From Mycolicibacterium peregrinum (GTDB lineage: Bacteria > Actinomycetota > Actinomycetes > Mycobacteriales > Mycobacteriaceae), in contig NZ_LQPP01000067.1 in the NCBI RefSeq assembly GCF_002102345.1, forward strand, positions 1 through 64,000: DNA of 64,000 bases. The letters are read 5' to 3'. Below, one piece after another: positions 34,157 to 43,119 of this stretch (position 1 is the stretch's first letter; each line of letters begins with the position of its first letter). The notes beneath the pieces were generated by a model. That model was given only the letters and a program-made list of their open reading frames with translations, ran no database searches and was not told the DNA's origin. A program made the translations under genes and the position numbers.

Positions 34157-35041
34157 ATGACAACGACACTCGAAGTGCTGCGCACCGGCCCGCTGGCCCT
34201 CGTCGAGGACCTCGGCCGGGCCGGCATGGCCCATCTCGGCGTCACCCGCTCCGGGGCGGCCGACCGGCGGTCCCACACGCTGGCCAACCGACTCGTCGCC
34301 AACCCCGGTGAACACGCCACCATCGAGGTGATGTTCGGCGGGTTCTCGGCCCGGGTGCGCGGCGGGGACATTTCGATCGCGGTCACCGGCGCCGACACGG
34401 ATCCGGCGGTCAACGGTATTCCGTTCGGCACCAACAGTATTCACCACGTGCACGACGGCGAGGTGATCTCGCTGGGCGCCCCGCACTCGGGCCTGCGCAG
34501 CTATCTGGCGGTCCGCGGCGGCATCGCCGTCGAACCCGTCCTGGGGTCACGGAGCTACGACGTGATGTCGGCGATCGGGCCGGCACCGCTACGACCCGGC
34601 GACATTCTGCCGGTCGGTGAGCACACCGCCGACCTGCCCGAGACCGACCAGGCTCCCGTCGCCTCCATCAGCGGAGACGTTCTGGAACTGAACGTGGTAC
34701 CGGGCCCGCGCGACGACTGGTTCGTCGACCCCGACGTCCTGATCCGGACCAACTGGCTGGTGACCACCCGCAGCGACCGGGTCGGGATGCGGCTGGTCGG
34801 CATGCCGCTGGACTACCGCTGGCCCGACCGCCAACTGCCCAGCGAAGGAGCGACCCGCGGAGCAATCCAGATACCGCCCAACGGGTTTCCGGTGATCCTC
34901 GGACCCGACCATCCCGTTACCGGCGGCTACCCGGTGATCGGTGTGGTGACCGACGAGGACATCGACAAACTGAGCCAGGCCCGGCCCGGGCAGACCGTCC
35001 GGTTGCACTGGGCACACCCCCGACGGCCGTTCCAGGGCTAG
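34157..35041 (+). CDS. pxpC: 5-oxoprolinase subunit C (KipA-like)
   Basis: 294 aa. LEVLRTGPLALVEDLGRAGM, GVTRSGAADRRSHTLANRLV and GYPVIGVVTDEDIDKLSQARPGQTV mark the KipA/PxpC (biotin-dependent carboxyltransferase-like) family. ATG with GGCGAGGAGG upstream, 17 bp after pxpB. Corresponds by order to Rv0263c. Confidence 0.88.
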   Translation: MTTTLEVLRTGPLALVEDLGRAGMAHLGVTRSGAADRRSHTLANRLVANPGEHATIEVMFGGFSARVRGGDISIAVTGADTDPAVNGIPFGTNSIHHVHDGEVISLGAPHSGLRSYLAVRGGIAVEPVLGSRSYDVMSAIGPAPLRPGDILPVGEHTADLPETDQAPVASISGDVLELNVVPGPRDDWFVDPDVLIRTNWLVTTRSDRVGMRLVGMPLDYRWPDRQLPSEGATRGAIQIPPNGFPVILGPDHPVTGGYPVIGVVTDEDIDKLSQARPGQTVRLHWAHPRRPFQG

Positions 35042-35062
35042 CCGTCCGGACCACTCCGTCGT

Positions 35063-35118
35063 CGTTTTCTACCTGAGGGTTGCGATCCCGGCGATCAACG
35101 ACCCGGGTGTAGAAAACG
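35063..35118. terminator. Stem-loop after pxpC
   Basis: CGTTTTCTAC (35063-35072) pairs perfectly with GTAGAAAACG (35109-35118), with further partial pairing inside (GGGT/ACCC). Lies 21 bp after the pxpC stop, ahead of the aac gene: a likely terminator. Confidence 0.45.
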
Positions 35119-35207
35119 GCGCACGGGGAGCACGGCGGCCCGGGAGCTCGGCCTATGCGCTGGACGGCCCGGCAGGTGGAGACACCGGCGCGCAGCGCTG
35201 GTAGAAC

Positions 35208-35804
35208 ATGGGTGTGCCCATACAGGATGTCAGCTCGCCGTCCGTCCGAGGCGGGATCCTGCACACCGCGCGACTCGTCCATACCTCCGATCTCGACCAC
35301 GAGACCCGTGAGGGCGCGCGACGCATGGTCATCGAGGCCTTCGACGGTGATTTCAGTGACGCCGACTGGGAGCACTCGCTCGGCGGGATGCACGCGTTCA
35401 TCTGCCATCACGGCGCCATCATCGCCCACGCCGCCGTGGTCCAGCGCCGCCTGATCTACCGCGACACCGCGCTGCGCTGCGGTTACGTGGAAGCTGTGGC
35501 GGTGCGCGAGGATTGGCGCGGCCAGGGCCTGGCCACCGCCGTGATGGATGCCGTCGAGCAGGTCCTGCGCGGCGCCTACCAACTCGGCGCACTCAGCTCA
35601 TCGGAATCCGCGCGGGAAATGTACTTCTCCCGCGGGTGGGTCCCCTGGCAGGGCACGACCTCGGTGCTGCGGCCCGCCGGTGTGACGCGCACACCCGAGG
35701 ACGACCGGGGGCTGTTCGTACTGCCGATCGATCTCCCGGCCGGCCTGGAACTCGACATCACAGCCGAGATCACCTGCGACTGGCGTGACGGGGACGTCTG
35801 GTAA
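35208..35804 (+). CDS. aac(2')-I: Aminoglycoside 2'-N-acetyltransferase AAC(2')-I
   Basis: 198 aa GNAT enzyme. HTARLVHTSDLDHETREGAR, WEHSLGGMHAFI, HHGAIIAHAAVVQRRLIYR, RCGYVEAVAVREDWRGQG (acetyl-CoA loop) and LELDITAEITCDWRDGDVW closely match chromosomal mycobacterial AAC(2')-Ic/Id. It acetylates the 2'-amino group of gentamicin/tobramycin-type drugs; a role in cell-wall metabolism has also been proposed. ATG lacks a clear RBS. Same place as Rv0262c, between pxpBC and narK. Confidence 0.93.
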   Translation: MGVPIQDVSSPSVRGGILHTARLVHTSDLDHETREGARRMVIEAFDGDFSDADWEHSLGGMHAFICHHGAIIAHAAVVQRRLIYRDTALRCGYVEAVAVREDWRGQGLATAVMDAVEQVLRGAYQLGALSSSESAREMYFSRGWVPWQGTTSVLRPAGVTRTPEDDRGLFVLPIDLPAGLELDITAEITCDWRDGDVW

Positions 35805-35820
35805 CCACCAGCCGCACAGC

Positions 35821-35840
35821 CTCACACCCAGGTGTGTGAG
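35821..35840. terminator. Inverted repeat between aac and narK
   Basis: CTCACAC (35821-35827) pairs with GTGTGAG (35834-35840) across 6 bp, 16 bp after the aac stop. Could be a terminator or a regulator site upstream of narK. Confidence 0.35.
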
Positions 35841-35914
35841 CAGGTGAGCGGAATTTCACGGCCGGGTCACCGCAGGGCGCATTCGGGCAATAAACGCTTC
35901 CTAGCGTTTCGGCC

Positions 35915-37330
35915 ATGCCCACTCTGTTGAAGTCGAATCGCGTCACCAACTGGGATCCCGAGGACACGCTGGCCTGGGAATCAGGAAACAAATACATCGC
36001 GCGCCGGAATCTGATCTGGTCGGTGTTCGCCGAACACGTCGGCTTCTCCATCTGGTCTATCTGGTCGGTCATGGTCCTGTTCATGCCCGAGGCCGTGTAC
36101 GGCTTCACCGCCGGGGACAAGTTCCTGCTGGGCGCCACCGCCACGCTGGTCGGCGGCTGCCTGCGCATCCCCTACACGCTGGCCACTGCCACCTTCGGCG
36201 GCCGCAACTGGACCGTGTTCTCCGCCTTCGTGCTGCTGATCCCCACCGTGGGAACCATGCTGCTGCTGGCCCATCCGGGCCTGCCGCTCTGGCCCTACCT
36301 GCTGTGCGCGGCCCTGGCGGGCTTCGGCGGCGGGAACTTCGCCTCGTCGATGACCAACATCAATGCGTTCTTCCCGCAACGGCTCAAGGGCTGGGCACTG
36401 GGACTCAACGCCGGCGGCGGCAACATCGGGGTGCCGATGATCCAGCTGGTCGGCCTGCTGGTCATCGCCACGGCGGGCAACCGGGCCCCGTACTGGGTCT
36501 GCGCGGTCTACCTTGTCGCACTGGCCGTCGCGGGTATCGGTGCAGCGCTCTACATGGACAACCTCGAACAGCACAAGATCGACCTGGGCGCGATGAAAGC
36601 CATTCTGAAAGAACGTGATACCTGGGTGATCTCGCTGCTCTACATCGGCACCTTCGGATCCTTCATCGGCTTCGCCTTCGCCTTCGGCCAGGTGCTGCAG
36701 ATCAACTTCGCCGCAGGCGGCCAGACTGCGGGACAGGCATCCCTGCATGCCGCGCAGATCGCCTTCATCGGCCCGCTGCTCGGCTCGCTGTCCCGGGTCT
36801 ACGGCGGCAAGCTGGCCGATCGGATCGGTGGTGGACGGGTGACCCTGGCGGTCTTCGGCGGCATGATCCTGTCGGCCGGGCTGCTGGTCGCCATCAGCAT
36901 GATCGACGATCACACCACGGGCGCGGCCAACGGCCTGATGATGATCGGCTACGTCATCGGCTTCGTCGCCCTGTTCCTGCTCAGCGGCCTGGGCAACGGC
37001 TCGGTCTACAAGATGATCCCGTCCATCTTCGAGGCCCGCAGCCACTCCCTCCAGGTCAGCGAGGAGGAGCGGCAGCGGTGGTCCCTGTCGATGTCGGGCG
37101 CGCTGATCGGATTCGCCGGCGCGATCGGTGCCCTGGGCGGTGTCGGCATCAACCTGGCCCTGCGTCAGTCGTACCTCTCGAGTGGCTCAGCCACCGCCGC
37201 GTTCTGGATCTTCCTGGTCTTTTACGTGGTGGCCTCGGCGTGCACGTGGTTCCGGTACGTCCGCCGGCCTGCTGCGCCGGACGTCACAACGGCCACCGAA
37301 GTCCGACACGCCTCGGCAATGGCCGGGTAA
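35915..37330 (+). CDS. narK: NarK-family nitrate/nitrite transporter
   Basis: 471 aa MFS protein with 12 spans. The nitrate/nitrite porter signature GGGNFASSMTNINAFFP and a second, LFLLSGLGNGSVYKMIP, are present. N-terminal 30 residues are cytosolic. Imports nitrate or exports/exchanges nitrite for assimilation by the nirBD products downstream. Matches Rv0261c (narK3) by order. TAGCGT at 35902-35907 is a -10 candidate 8 nt before the ATG. Confidence 0.92.
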   Translation: MPTLLKSNRVTNWDPEDTLAWESGNKYIARRNLIWSVFAEHVGFSIWSIWSVMVLFMPEAVYGFTAGDKFLLGATATLVGGCLRIPYTLATATFGGRNWTVFSAFVLLIPTVGTMLLLAHPGLPLWPYLLCAALAGFGGGNFASSMTNINAFFPQRLKGWALGLNAGGGNIGVPMIQLVGLLVIATAGNRAPYWVCAVYLVALAVAGIGAALYMDNLEQHKIDLGAMKAILKERDTWVISLLYIGTFGSFIGFAFAFGQVLQINFAAGGQTAGQASLHAAQIAFIGPLLGSLSRVYGGKLADRIGGGRVTLAVFGGMILSAGLLVAISMIDDHTTGAANGLMMIGYVIGFVALFLLSGLGNGSVYKMIPSIFEARSHSLQVSEEERQRWSLSMSGALIGFAGAIGALGGVGINLALRQSYLSSGSATAAFWIFLVFYVVASACTWFRYVRRPAAPDVTTATEVRHASAMAG

Positions 37331-37364
37331 TCACTTGGAAACACGCGATACCTTGACTGGACCC

Positions 37365-38516
37365 ATGACCGAGCCCGACTGGGCACCGCTCACCGGCTTT
37401 CGCGTGGCGGTGACCTCCGCCCGACGTTCCGACGAGCTCAGCGCGCTGCTGACCAGGCGCGGCGCGACGGTTACCAGTGCGGCCGCCATCACGATGGTCC
37501 CGTTGCCCGACGACGAGGAACTGCGCGCGCACACCGAGTCGCTCATCGCCGTGCCCCCGGACATCGTGGTGGCCACCACGGGTATCGGCTTCCGCGGCTG
37601 GTTCGCCGCGGCCGACGGGTGGGGCCTGGCCGGCGAACTCACCGAGGCGCTGGGCAAGGCCCGCATCGTCTCCCGTGGCCCGAAAGCCACCGGGGCCTTG
37701 CGGGCCGCCGGTCTGCCCGAGGAATGGTCACCGGAATCGGAATCCTCCCGGGAAGTGTTGCGCTACCTCATCGATCAGGGGGTGGCGGGACAACGGATCG
37801 CCGTACAACTGCACGGAGCCACCGACGAATGGGACCCCTTCCCCGAGTTTCTCGACGAGATGCGGGCCGCGGGAGCCGACGTGGTGCCGATCCGGGTGTA
37901 CCGCTGGCATCCCGCGCCACGGGACGGCGAATTCGACCAGTTGGTCGCCGGAATCGCCGAACGGCGTTTCGATGCAGTCAGTTTCACCTCGGCCATGGCC
38001 GTTGCCTCGGTCCTGATGCGGGCCACCGAGATGGATCTCGCAGACCGGGTGCTGGCCGCGCTGCGCACCGACGTCCACGCCATGTGCGTCGGCCCGGTCA
38101 CCGCGCGGCCGCTGGTCCGGCTCGGTGTGCCGACCTCGGCACCGGAGCGGATGCGGTTGGGCGCCTTGGCCCGTCACATCACCGATGAACTGCCCCTGCT
38201 CCAGGCCCGGACCGTCCACGTCGCCGGACACTCGCTCGAGATCCGGGGCACCTGCGTCCTGGTCGACGGCACCGTCAAGTCGCTGTCTCCGGCCTCGATG
38301 GCCACCATCCGGGCGCTGTCGCAACGGCCGGGGGCGGTGGTGTCGCGGTTCGATCTGCTCAGCGCGCTGCCGGGCACCGGCACCGATACCCACGCCGTGG
38401 AAACCGCGGTGCTGCGGCTTCGTACTGCGTTGGGAGACAAGAACATCGTGTCGACGGTGGTCAAGCGGGGTTACCGGCTGGCCGTCGACGACGCCGAGAT
38501 GGCCCGGACCCGATGA
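37365..38516 (+). CDS. Uroporphyrinogen-III synthase-like protein fused to a winged-helix regulator
   Basis: 383 aa. Residues 1 to about 265 are HemD-like (GFRVAVTSARRSDELSALL, VVATTGIGFRGWF, VSFTSAMAV, CVGPVTARPL). Residues about 285-380 are an OmpR-type winged helix (SMATIRALSQRPGAVVSRFD, then TAVLRLRTALGDKNIVSTVV and KRGYRL). The same architecture occurs in Rv0260c. It may regulate the nitrate/siroheme genes and not be the housekeeping HemD. ATG with weak RBS; the cbiX ATG overlaps its stop as ATGA. Confidence 0.87.
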   Translation: MTEPDWAPLTGFRVAVTSARRSDELSALLTRRGATVTSAAAITMVPLPDDEELRAHTESLIAVPPDIVVATTGIGFRGWFAAADGWGLAGELTEALGKARIVSRGPKATGALRAAGLPEEWSPESESSREVLRYLIDQGVAGQRIAVQLHGATDEWDPFPEFLDEMRAAGADVVPIRVYRWHPAPRDGEFDQLVAGIAERRFDAVSFTSAMAVASVLMRATEMDLADRVLAALRTDVHAMCVGPVTARPLVRLGVPTSAPERMRLGALARHITDELPLLQARTVHVAGHSLEIRGTCVLVDGTVKSLSPASMATIRALSQRPGAVVSRFDLLSALPGTGTDTHAVETAVLRLRTALGDKNIVSTVVKRGYRLAVDDAEMARTR

Positions 38517-39208
38517 GCCTGGTCCTGGTGGCGCACGGAACCCGCAAGCCGGGCGGGGTGGCCATGATCGGCGATCTCGCCGCGCGAGTATCCGACCTGT
38601 TGGGCCGGCCGGTGCACGTCTCCTTCGTCGACGTCGTCGGGCCGACCCCCGCCGAGGTCCTCACGTCCCTGCCCACCGACTGCCCGGCGGTGGTGGTGCC
38701 CGCCTTCCTGGCCGGCGGTTATCACGTCCGGGTCGACGTACCGGCGCACGTGACCGCCAGTGAGCACCCGGCGGTCACCGTCACCAAGCCACTGGGCCCC
38801 TGCCCGGGCACGGTCCGGGTCCTCGCCGATCGGCTCGTCGAATCGGGATGGCGGCCGGGCGATTCGGTGATCTTGGCAGCTGCAGGCACCTCGGACAGAA
38901 ATGCCCAATCCGACCTTCGCCGCACCGCCGCGTTGTTGTCAGCGATGACCGGCGATCGCGTAGAACTGGCCTTCGCCGCCACCGGCGCGCCGAGTGTTGC
39001 CGAAGCCGTCTCCGCGCAACGCAGCCGCGGCCATCGCCGCATAGCTGTGGCGTCCTACCTGCTCGCCGACGGGCTTTTCCAGGACCGGCTGCGTGAATCC
39101 GGCGCCGACCTCGTCAGTGAACCACTGGGCACCCACCCCGGCATGGTTCGGCTGATTGCGAACCGCTTCCGGCGCGCCGGGGTACTGAGCCTGCCTGCCG
39201 CGGCGTAA
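38513..39208 (+). CDS. Sirohydrochlorin chelatase (CbiX/SirB-like)
   Basis: 231 aa. SLVLVAHGTRKPGGV and PAFLAGGYHVRVDVPAHV carry the two metal-binding His regions; a second half (VILAAAGTSDRNAQ, VASYLLADGLFQDRL) repeats the fold. Inserts iron (siroheme) or cobalt into sirohydrochlorin. Coupled to the HemD fusion by ATGA. Matches Rv0259c. Siroheme made here would serve NirB. Confidence 0.87.
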   Translation: MSLVLVAHGTRKPGGVAMIGDLAARVSDLLGRPVHVSFVDVVGPTPAEVLTSLPTDCPAVVVPAFLAGGYHVRVDVPAHVTASEHPAVTVTKPLGPCPGTVRVLADRLVESGWRPGDSVILAAAGTSDRNAQSDLRRTAALLSAMTGDRVELAFAATGAPSVAEAVSAQRSRGHRRIAVASYLLADGLFQDRLRESGADLVSEPLGTHPGMVRLIANRFRRAGVLSLPAAA

Positions 39209-39550
39209 CCGGATCGACTGCGCAAGGAACGGGCCGGCCCAGCCCACGATCATCAGCGCCCCACCCGCGCCGGCGACCGAGAAGGCCGCAGATCGTCGCG
39301 CACCGACCATCTCCGAACATTGCTCGACGTAGTCACTGGCCATGTATCCCGGCCCGGCGAGCGTGTGTTGATCCAGGTTCAGGCGGTCCTGCTGAGCGGC
39401 AACTTGGTAGTTCGGATGAGCTCCGTTACCGCACGGAATGGGTTCGCCGGCACGATCCACGGCATTCAAACCCAGAGGCACCAACGCTGCCCCGAGTGCG
39501 CCCAGCATCGCTGCCGCCCCCACCAGATTCAAAACCGAACGCGCAAACAT
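38939..39550 (-). CDS. Small membrane protein; its 3' part overlaps cbiX antisense
   Basis: 203 codons. The first 125 residues look real: an N-terminal span (NLVGAAAMLGALGAALVPLG), an extracytoplasmic loop with Cys in IPCGNGAHPNYQVAAQQ and EQCSEMVG, and a second span (AAFSVAGAGGALMIVGWAGP) with a basic end. The last 75 codons lie antisense to cbiX and look like read-through, so the gene probably lost its original stop. Family not recognised. Confidence 0.5.
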   Translation of the reverse strand: MFARSVLNLVGAAAMLGALGAALVPLGLNAVDRAGEPIPCGNGAHPNYQVAAQQDRLNLDQHTLAGPGYMASDYVEQCSEMVGARRSAAFSVAGAGGALMIVGWAGPFLAQSIRLRRGRQAQYPGAPEAVRNQPNHAGVGAQWFTDEVGAGFTQPVLEKPVGEQVGRHSYAAMAAAALRGDGFGNTRRAGGGEGQFYAIAGHR

Positions 39551-39881
39551 CCCTTGTCAGCCCCTCTGACGCCGCTTCCTTGAGAGGGAGTCTAAACACA
39601 CCCAGCGAACTATTCTAGTTAGCCAGCGAGACGTACGCCACGCCTTTGATGACATTCACCGATGGTGCAATTCTGGCAAATTCCCTTGAGAAACCGCCGC
39701 TGTACAGGTAGTTGACGCGGTAACAAATTCCCCGATCGTTTGCCGGCGGCTCACCGTGTCAGATCAGGGCCGAATACTCAGCTATCGTTATCGCGATCAT
39801 CGGACGATGCGACGGGAGTGCAGGTAAAGGTGCAGGTGACAACACCGGTGGGCGCTGCCCGCCACGGCGGCGTACTCGGAC
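39551..39881. other. Gene-free stretch between two divergent small genes
   Basis: About 330 bp without a credible ORF. AACTA/TAGTT pair around 39608-39620 near the leftward membrane-protein gene suggests a weak promoter site. I see no riboswitch-like structure, tRNA or terminator. Confidence 0.35.
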
Positions 39882-40133
39882 GTGCGACCCGGTGACCGGG
39901 TCCCGGCCGAACGTCTGCGTGAACACCTGCTGAACACTCTGGAACGCACGTCCCGGCCGATGACGACCTCACAGCTACGCGACGATATGCACGAGCATTT
40001 CCGTGCACCCGTCGTCATCGAGTCGGTGTACCGCAATCTGACGGTGCTCGAACGACGCGGCGCCGTCGAACGCCGCAAACTCCAAGGACGGGACGCGCAC
40101 TGGAGCAAAGCGACCGATCAGGCCGCGAGCTGA
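39882..40133 (+). CDS. Winged-helix DNA-binding protein (83 aa)
   Basis: MTTSQLRDDMHEHF, then VVIESVYRNLTVLERRGAVERR, is a winged helix-turn-helix of Fur/PadR-like appearance without metal-ligand motifs. GTG start; no strong RBS. It overlaps the end of nirD by 16 bp, tail-to-tail. May control the nitrite reductase genes; inference from position only. Confidence 0.6.
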   Translation: MRPGDRVPAERLREHLLNTLERTSRPMTTSQLRDDMHEHFRAPVVIESVYRNLTVLERRGAVERRKLQGRDAHWSKATDQAAS

Positions 40134-40489
40134 ACGAACCCTCCCGGGGTGACCCGCGTCCGGTAGACCGGGATCGCCACGGCCGTGTCGTCGAGACAAC
40201 GACCGTCATCGAGTGCGAAGGCCTGTTTCTTGATCGGCGACTGCACCGTTGCGCGTCCGCCACGATCTCCCACGATCCCGCGCGAGAGCACCGCGGCCCC
40301 GGAGAACGGGTCGATGTTTCCCACCGCGTGCAACGTGCCGTCGTCGAGACGGAACAACGCCGCCTGCGAGCCGTCGGGAAGCAGTACCGCGACGCCACGG
40401 CAGGGCATCAGGTAGTCATAGCGGCAGGCCGTCGTCCATCCCGAAACCGAAGGGGTGTACACGTCGTTGCCATCGTCGAGCAGGGTCAT
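40118..40489 (-). CDS. nirD: Nitrite reductase [NAD(P)H] small subunit
   Basis: 123 aa. ALFRLDDGTLHAVGNIDPFSGAAVLSRGIV and VQSPIKKQAFALDDGRCLDD are the NirD Rieske-like fold without cluster ligands. ATG overlaps the nirB stop as ATGA. Partner of NirB in NADH-dependent nitrite reduction to ammonium. Confidence 0.95.
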   Translation of the reverse strand: MTLLDDGNDVYTPSVSGWTTACRYDYLMPCRGVAVLLPDGSQAALFRLDDGTLHAVGNIDPFSGAAVLSRGIVGDRGGRATVQSPIKKQAFALDDGRCLDDTAVAIPVYRTRVTPGGFVQLAA

Positions 40490-43065
40490 TTCGCCTCCTG
40501 GTATCCACGGACCTTCGGAATGCCGATATCCGTAGCGCCCGGCACCTTCCGGCCGGCCCGCTCGGTGAAGGTGATGGTCGGATCGTCCACATCGGGTGCG
40601 TTGACGAACGACACGAAGCGCGAGAGCTTCTCCGGATCCTCGAGCACGCCCTTCCATTCGCAGGCGTAGCCGGCAACGTGGCGTTCCATGGCCGCCTCGA
40701 ATTCGGCCGCCAGACCGAGCGAGTCGTCGCACACGACCTCGCGCAGGTGGTCCAGGCCGCCATCAAGAGCTTCCAACCAGGGGGCCGTCCTCTGCAGCCG
40801 ATCTGCCGTGCGGATGTAGAACATCAAGAAACGGTCGATATAGCGGACCAGCGTCTCGTCATCGAGATCCCCGGCCAGCAGCTGGGCGTGCCGCGGTGAC
40901 ATGCCGCCATTGCCGCACACGTAGAGGTTCCAGCCCTGTTCGGTGGCGATGATGCCGACGTCCTTGCTCTGCGCCTCCGCGCACTCACGCGCACATCCCG
41001 AGACGGCCATCTTGATCTTGTGCGGCGCGCGCAGACCCCGGTAACGCTTCTCGATCTCGACGGCCATGTTCACCGAATCCTGCTGCCCGTACCTGCACCA
41101 GGTGCTGCCCACGCAGCTCTTCACGGTGCGCAGTGACTTGCCGTAGGCGTGCCCGGACTCCATACCTCCCTCGACCAGACGCGCCCAGATCTGCGGCAAC
41201 TGCTCCACGCGGGCACCGAACATGTCGATCCGCTGACCACCGGTGATCTTGGTGTAGAGGTCGAAATCCCTTGCGATCTCACCGATCAGGATCAGCTGCT
41301 CCGGGGTGATCTCCCCGCCGGGCGACCGCGGCACCACGGAGTAACTGCCGTTCTTCTGGATGTTGGCCAGGAAGTGGTCGTTCGAATCCTGCAGTGAGGC
41401 CTGCTCACCGGAGAGCACGTGGTCGGAACTGGTGGAGGCCAGGATCGACGCGACGGTGGGTTTGCAGATGTCGCAACCCTTTCCGGTACCGAACTGCTCG
41501 ATCAGACCGGAGAAGGTACGGATCTCGGTGGCACCGATGATCTCGAAGAGTTCGGCCCGCGACTGGCTGAAGTGCTCGCACAGCGCCTTGGACTGCTCGA
41601 CCCCCTCGGCCTCCAGCAGCTGCTTGAGCAGCGGGACGCAGGATCCACACGAGGTGCCGGCCAGCGTGCACTTCTTCAGGCTGGGCACATCGTCGCAACC
41701 GCCGCAGATGGCTTCCTTGAGATCACCCTTGGTCACGTTGTTGCACGAGCAGATCTGGGCGATGTCGGGCAGCGCGCCGACACCGAGAGCCGAGGCCCCG
41801 GAGGCGCCTTCAGCGGCCGGTGCGATCAACGACAGCGGGTCGCCGGGCAGCTCGCTTGCCACCATCGGACGCAGCACGCCGTAGGCCGAGGCGTCACCGA
41901 CCAGGATGCCGCCGAGCAGCGTCTTGGCGTCATCGGAGAGGACCAGCTTGGCGTAGGTCTGCTTCACCGGATCATTGACGACGACATCCAGGCAGTTGGG
42001 CGTCCGGCCCTGGGCATCGCCGAAGCTGGCCACATCCACGCCGAGCAGTTTGAGCTTGGTGGACATATCGGCCTCGGGGAACTCGGCCGCGCCGCCGAGC
42101 AGCCGGTCGGCGACCACCTCGGCGCTGGTGTACCCGGGGCCCACCAAGCCGTAGCAACGCCCCTCGATCGCCGCGACCTCACCGATCGCGAAGATGCTGG
42201 GATCACTGGTCACACAAGATAGATCGGTCATCACACCGCCGCGCTGCGCGATGTCGAGCCCGGCCTGACGGGCCAGCTCGTCACGCGGACGCACACCGGC
42301 CGCGAACACGATCACACTGGCATCGACACTGCTGCCGTCATTGAGCGACACCCGCACCGAATCGTCGATCCGGGATTTCTTCAGCGGCTTGTGCCGCTGC
42401 ACCGGCTGGATGCTCTCGGTACTGACGCCCGTGTGCACCTCGATGCCGAGCCCCCTGATCATCCGGTTCAGCAGGGCACCGCCGGCCGGATCGAGCTGTG
42501 CCGCCATCAGATGCGGCGACATCTCCAGCACGTGGGTCGCCAACCCGAACGCGCGCAACGCATTCGCGGCCTCCAGGCCGAGCAGGCCGCCACCGATCAC
42601 CACGCCGACCGGCGTCTTCGAATCACGCGCGGCCAGTGCTCCGGCCCGGATGGCGTCGAGGTCATCCAGCGTGCGGTAGACGTGGCAGTGCGGCAGGTCG
42701 TGGCCGGGCACCGGCGGCACGAAGGCATACGAACCGGTGGCCAGCACCAGCGCGTCGTACGCGATGCTCTCGCCGTCGGCGGTGCGCACGGTCTTGGCGT
42801 CCCGGTCGATCTCGGCGACCGCGCAGCCCAGCCGCAGGTCGACCCGATCGTCGCCGGAGTAGGCATTGCCGGGCAGCGCCAGCCGGGACCGGTCCCAGTG
42901 CTCGGTGTAACCGGTCAGGCCGACCCGGTCATAGGCGGCGTCAGCTTCCTCGGACAAGACGGTGACCCGCCAGGTGCCCGCGGCGTCACGGGACCGCAAC
43001 GCCTCGACGAAGCGGTGTCCCACCATGCCGTGTCCGATGACCACGACGTTCTGTGTTGACGACAT
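40486..43065 (-). CDS. nirB: Nitrite reductase [NAD(P)H] large subunit
   Basis: 859 aa, typical length. FAD domain VVVIGHGMVGHRFVEAL, NAD domain GVVIGGGLLGLEAANALR, BFD-like [2Fe-2S] segment (CSCNNVTKGDLKEAI, CGSCVP) and the sirohaem/[4Fe-4S] region (CVGSTWCRYG, MAVSGCARECAEAQ). Reduces nitrite to ammonium in the cytosol with NADH. First gene of the leftward nirBD operon; known to be under GlnR control in mycobacteria. Confidence 0.96.
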   Translation of the reverse strand: MSSTQNVVVIGHGMVGHRFVEALRSRDAAGTWRVTVLSEEADAAYDRVGLTGYTEHWDRSRLALPGNAYSGDDRVDLRLGCAVAEIDRDAKTVRTADGESIAYDALVLATGSYAFVPPVPGHDLPHCHVYRTLDDLDAIRAGALAARDSKTPVGVVIGGGLLGLEAANALRAFGLATHVLEMSPHLMAAQLDPAGGALLNRMIRGLGIEVHTGVSTESIQPVQRHKPLKKSRIDDSVRVSLNDGSSVDASVIVFAAGVRPRDELARQAGLDIAQRGGVMTDLSCVTSDPSIFAIGEVAAIEGRCYGLVGPGYTSAEVVADRLLGGAAEFPEADMSTKLKLLGVDVASFGDAQGRTPNCLDVVVNDPVKQTYAKLVLSDDAKTLLGGILVGDASAYGVLRPMVASELPGDPLSLIAPAAEGASGASALGVGALPDIAQICSCNNVTKGDLKEAICGGCDDVPSLKKCTLAGTSCGSCVPLLKQLLEAEGVEQSKALCEHFSQSRAELFEIIGATEIRTFSGLIEQFGTGKGCDICKPTVASILASTSSDHVLSGEQASLQDSNDHFLANIQKNGSYSVVPRSPGGEITPEQLILIGEIARDFDLYTKITGGQRIDMFGARVEQLPQIWARLVEGGMESGHAYGKSLRTVKSCVGSTWCRYGQQDSVNMAVEIEKRYRGLRAPHKIKMAVSGCARECAEAQSKDVGIIATEQGWNLYVCGNGGMSPRHAQLLAGDLDDETLVRYIDRFLMFYIRTADRLQRTAPWLEALDGGLDHLREVVCDDSLGLAAEFEAAMERHVAGYACEWKGVLEDPEKLSRFVSFVNAPDVDDPTITFTERAGRKVPGATDIGIPKVRGYQEAK

Positions 43066-43119
43066 ACGGCGAGGTTAGGAACCCGACGTTGCCGAAATGT
43101 CGCGCTGTGTGAATCGCCC

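Noticed and set aside
35850..35872. Canonical GlnR box before narK
   Set aside because: GTGAC-N6 matches one half only; kept as a weak finding and not called GlnR.
39551..39881. Cobalamin-type riboswitch near the chelatase and nirBD genes
   Set aside because: No B12-box-like sequence or plausible structure seen.
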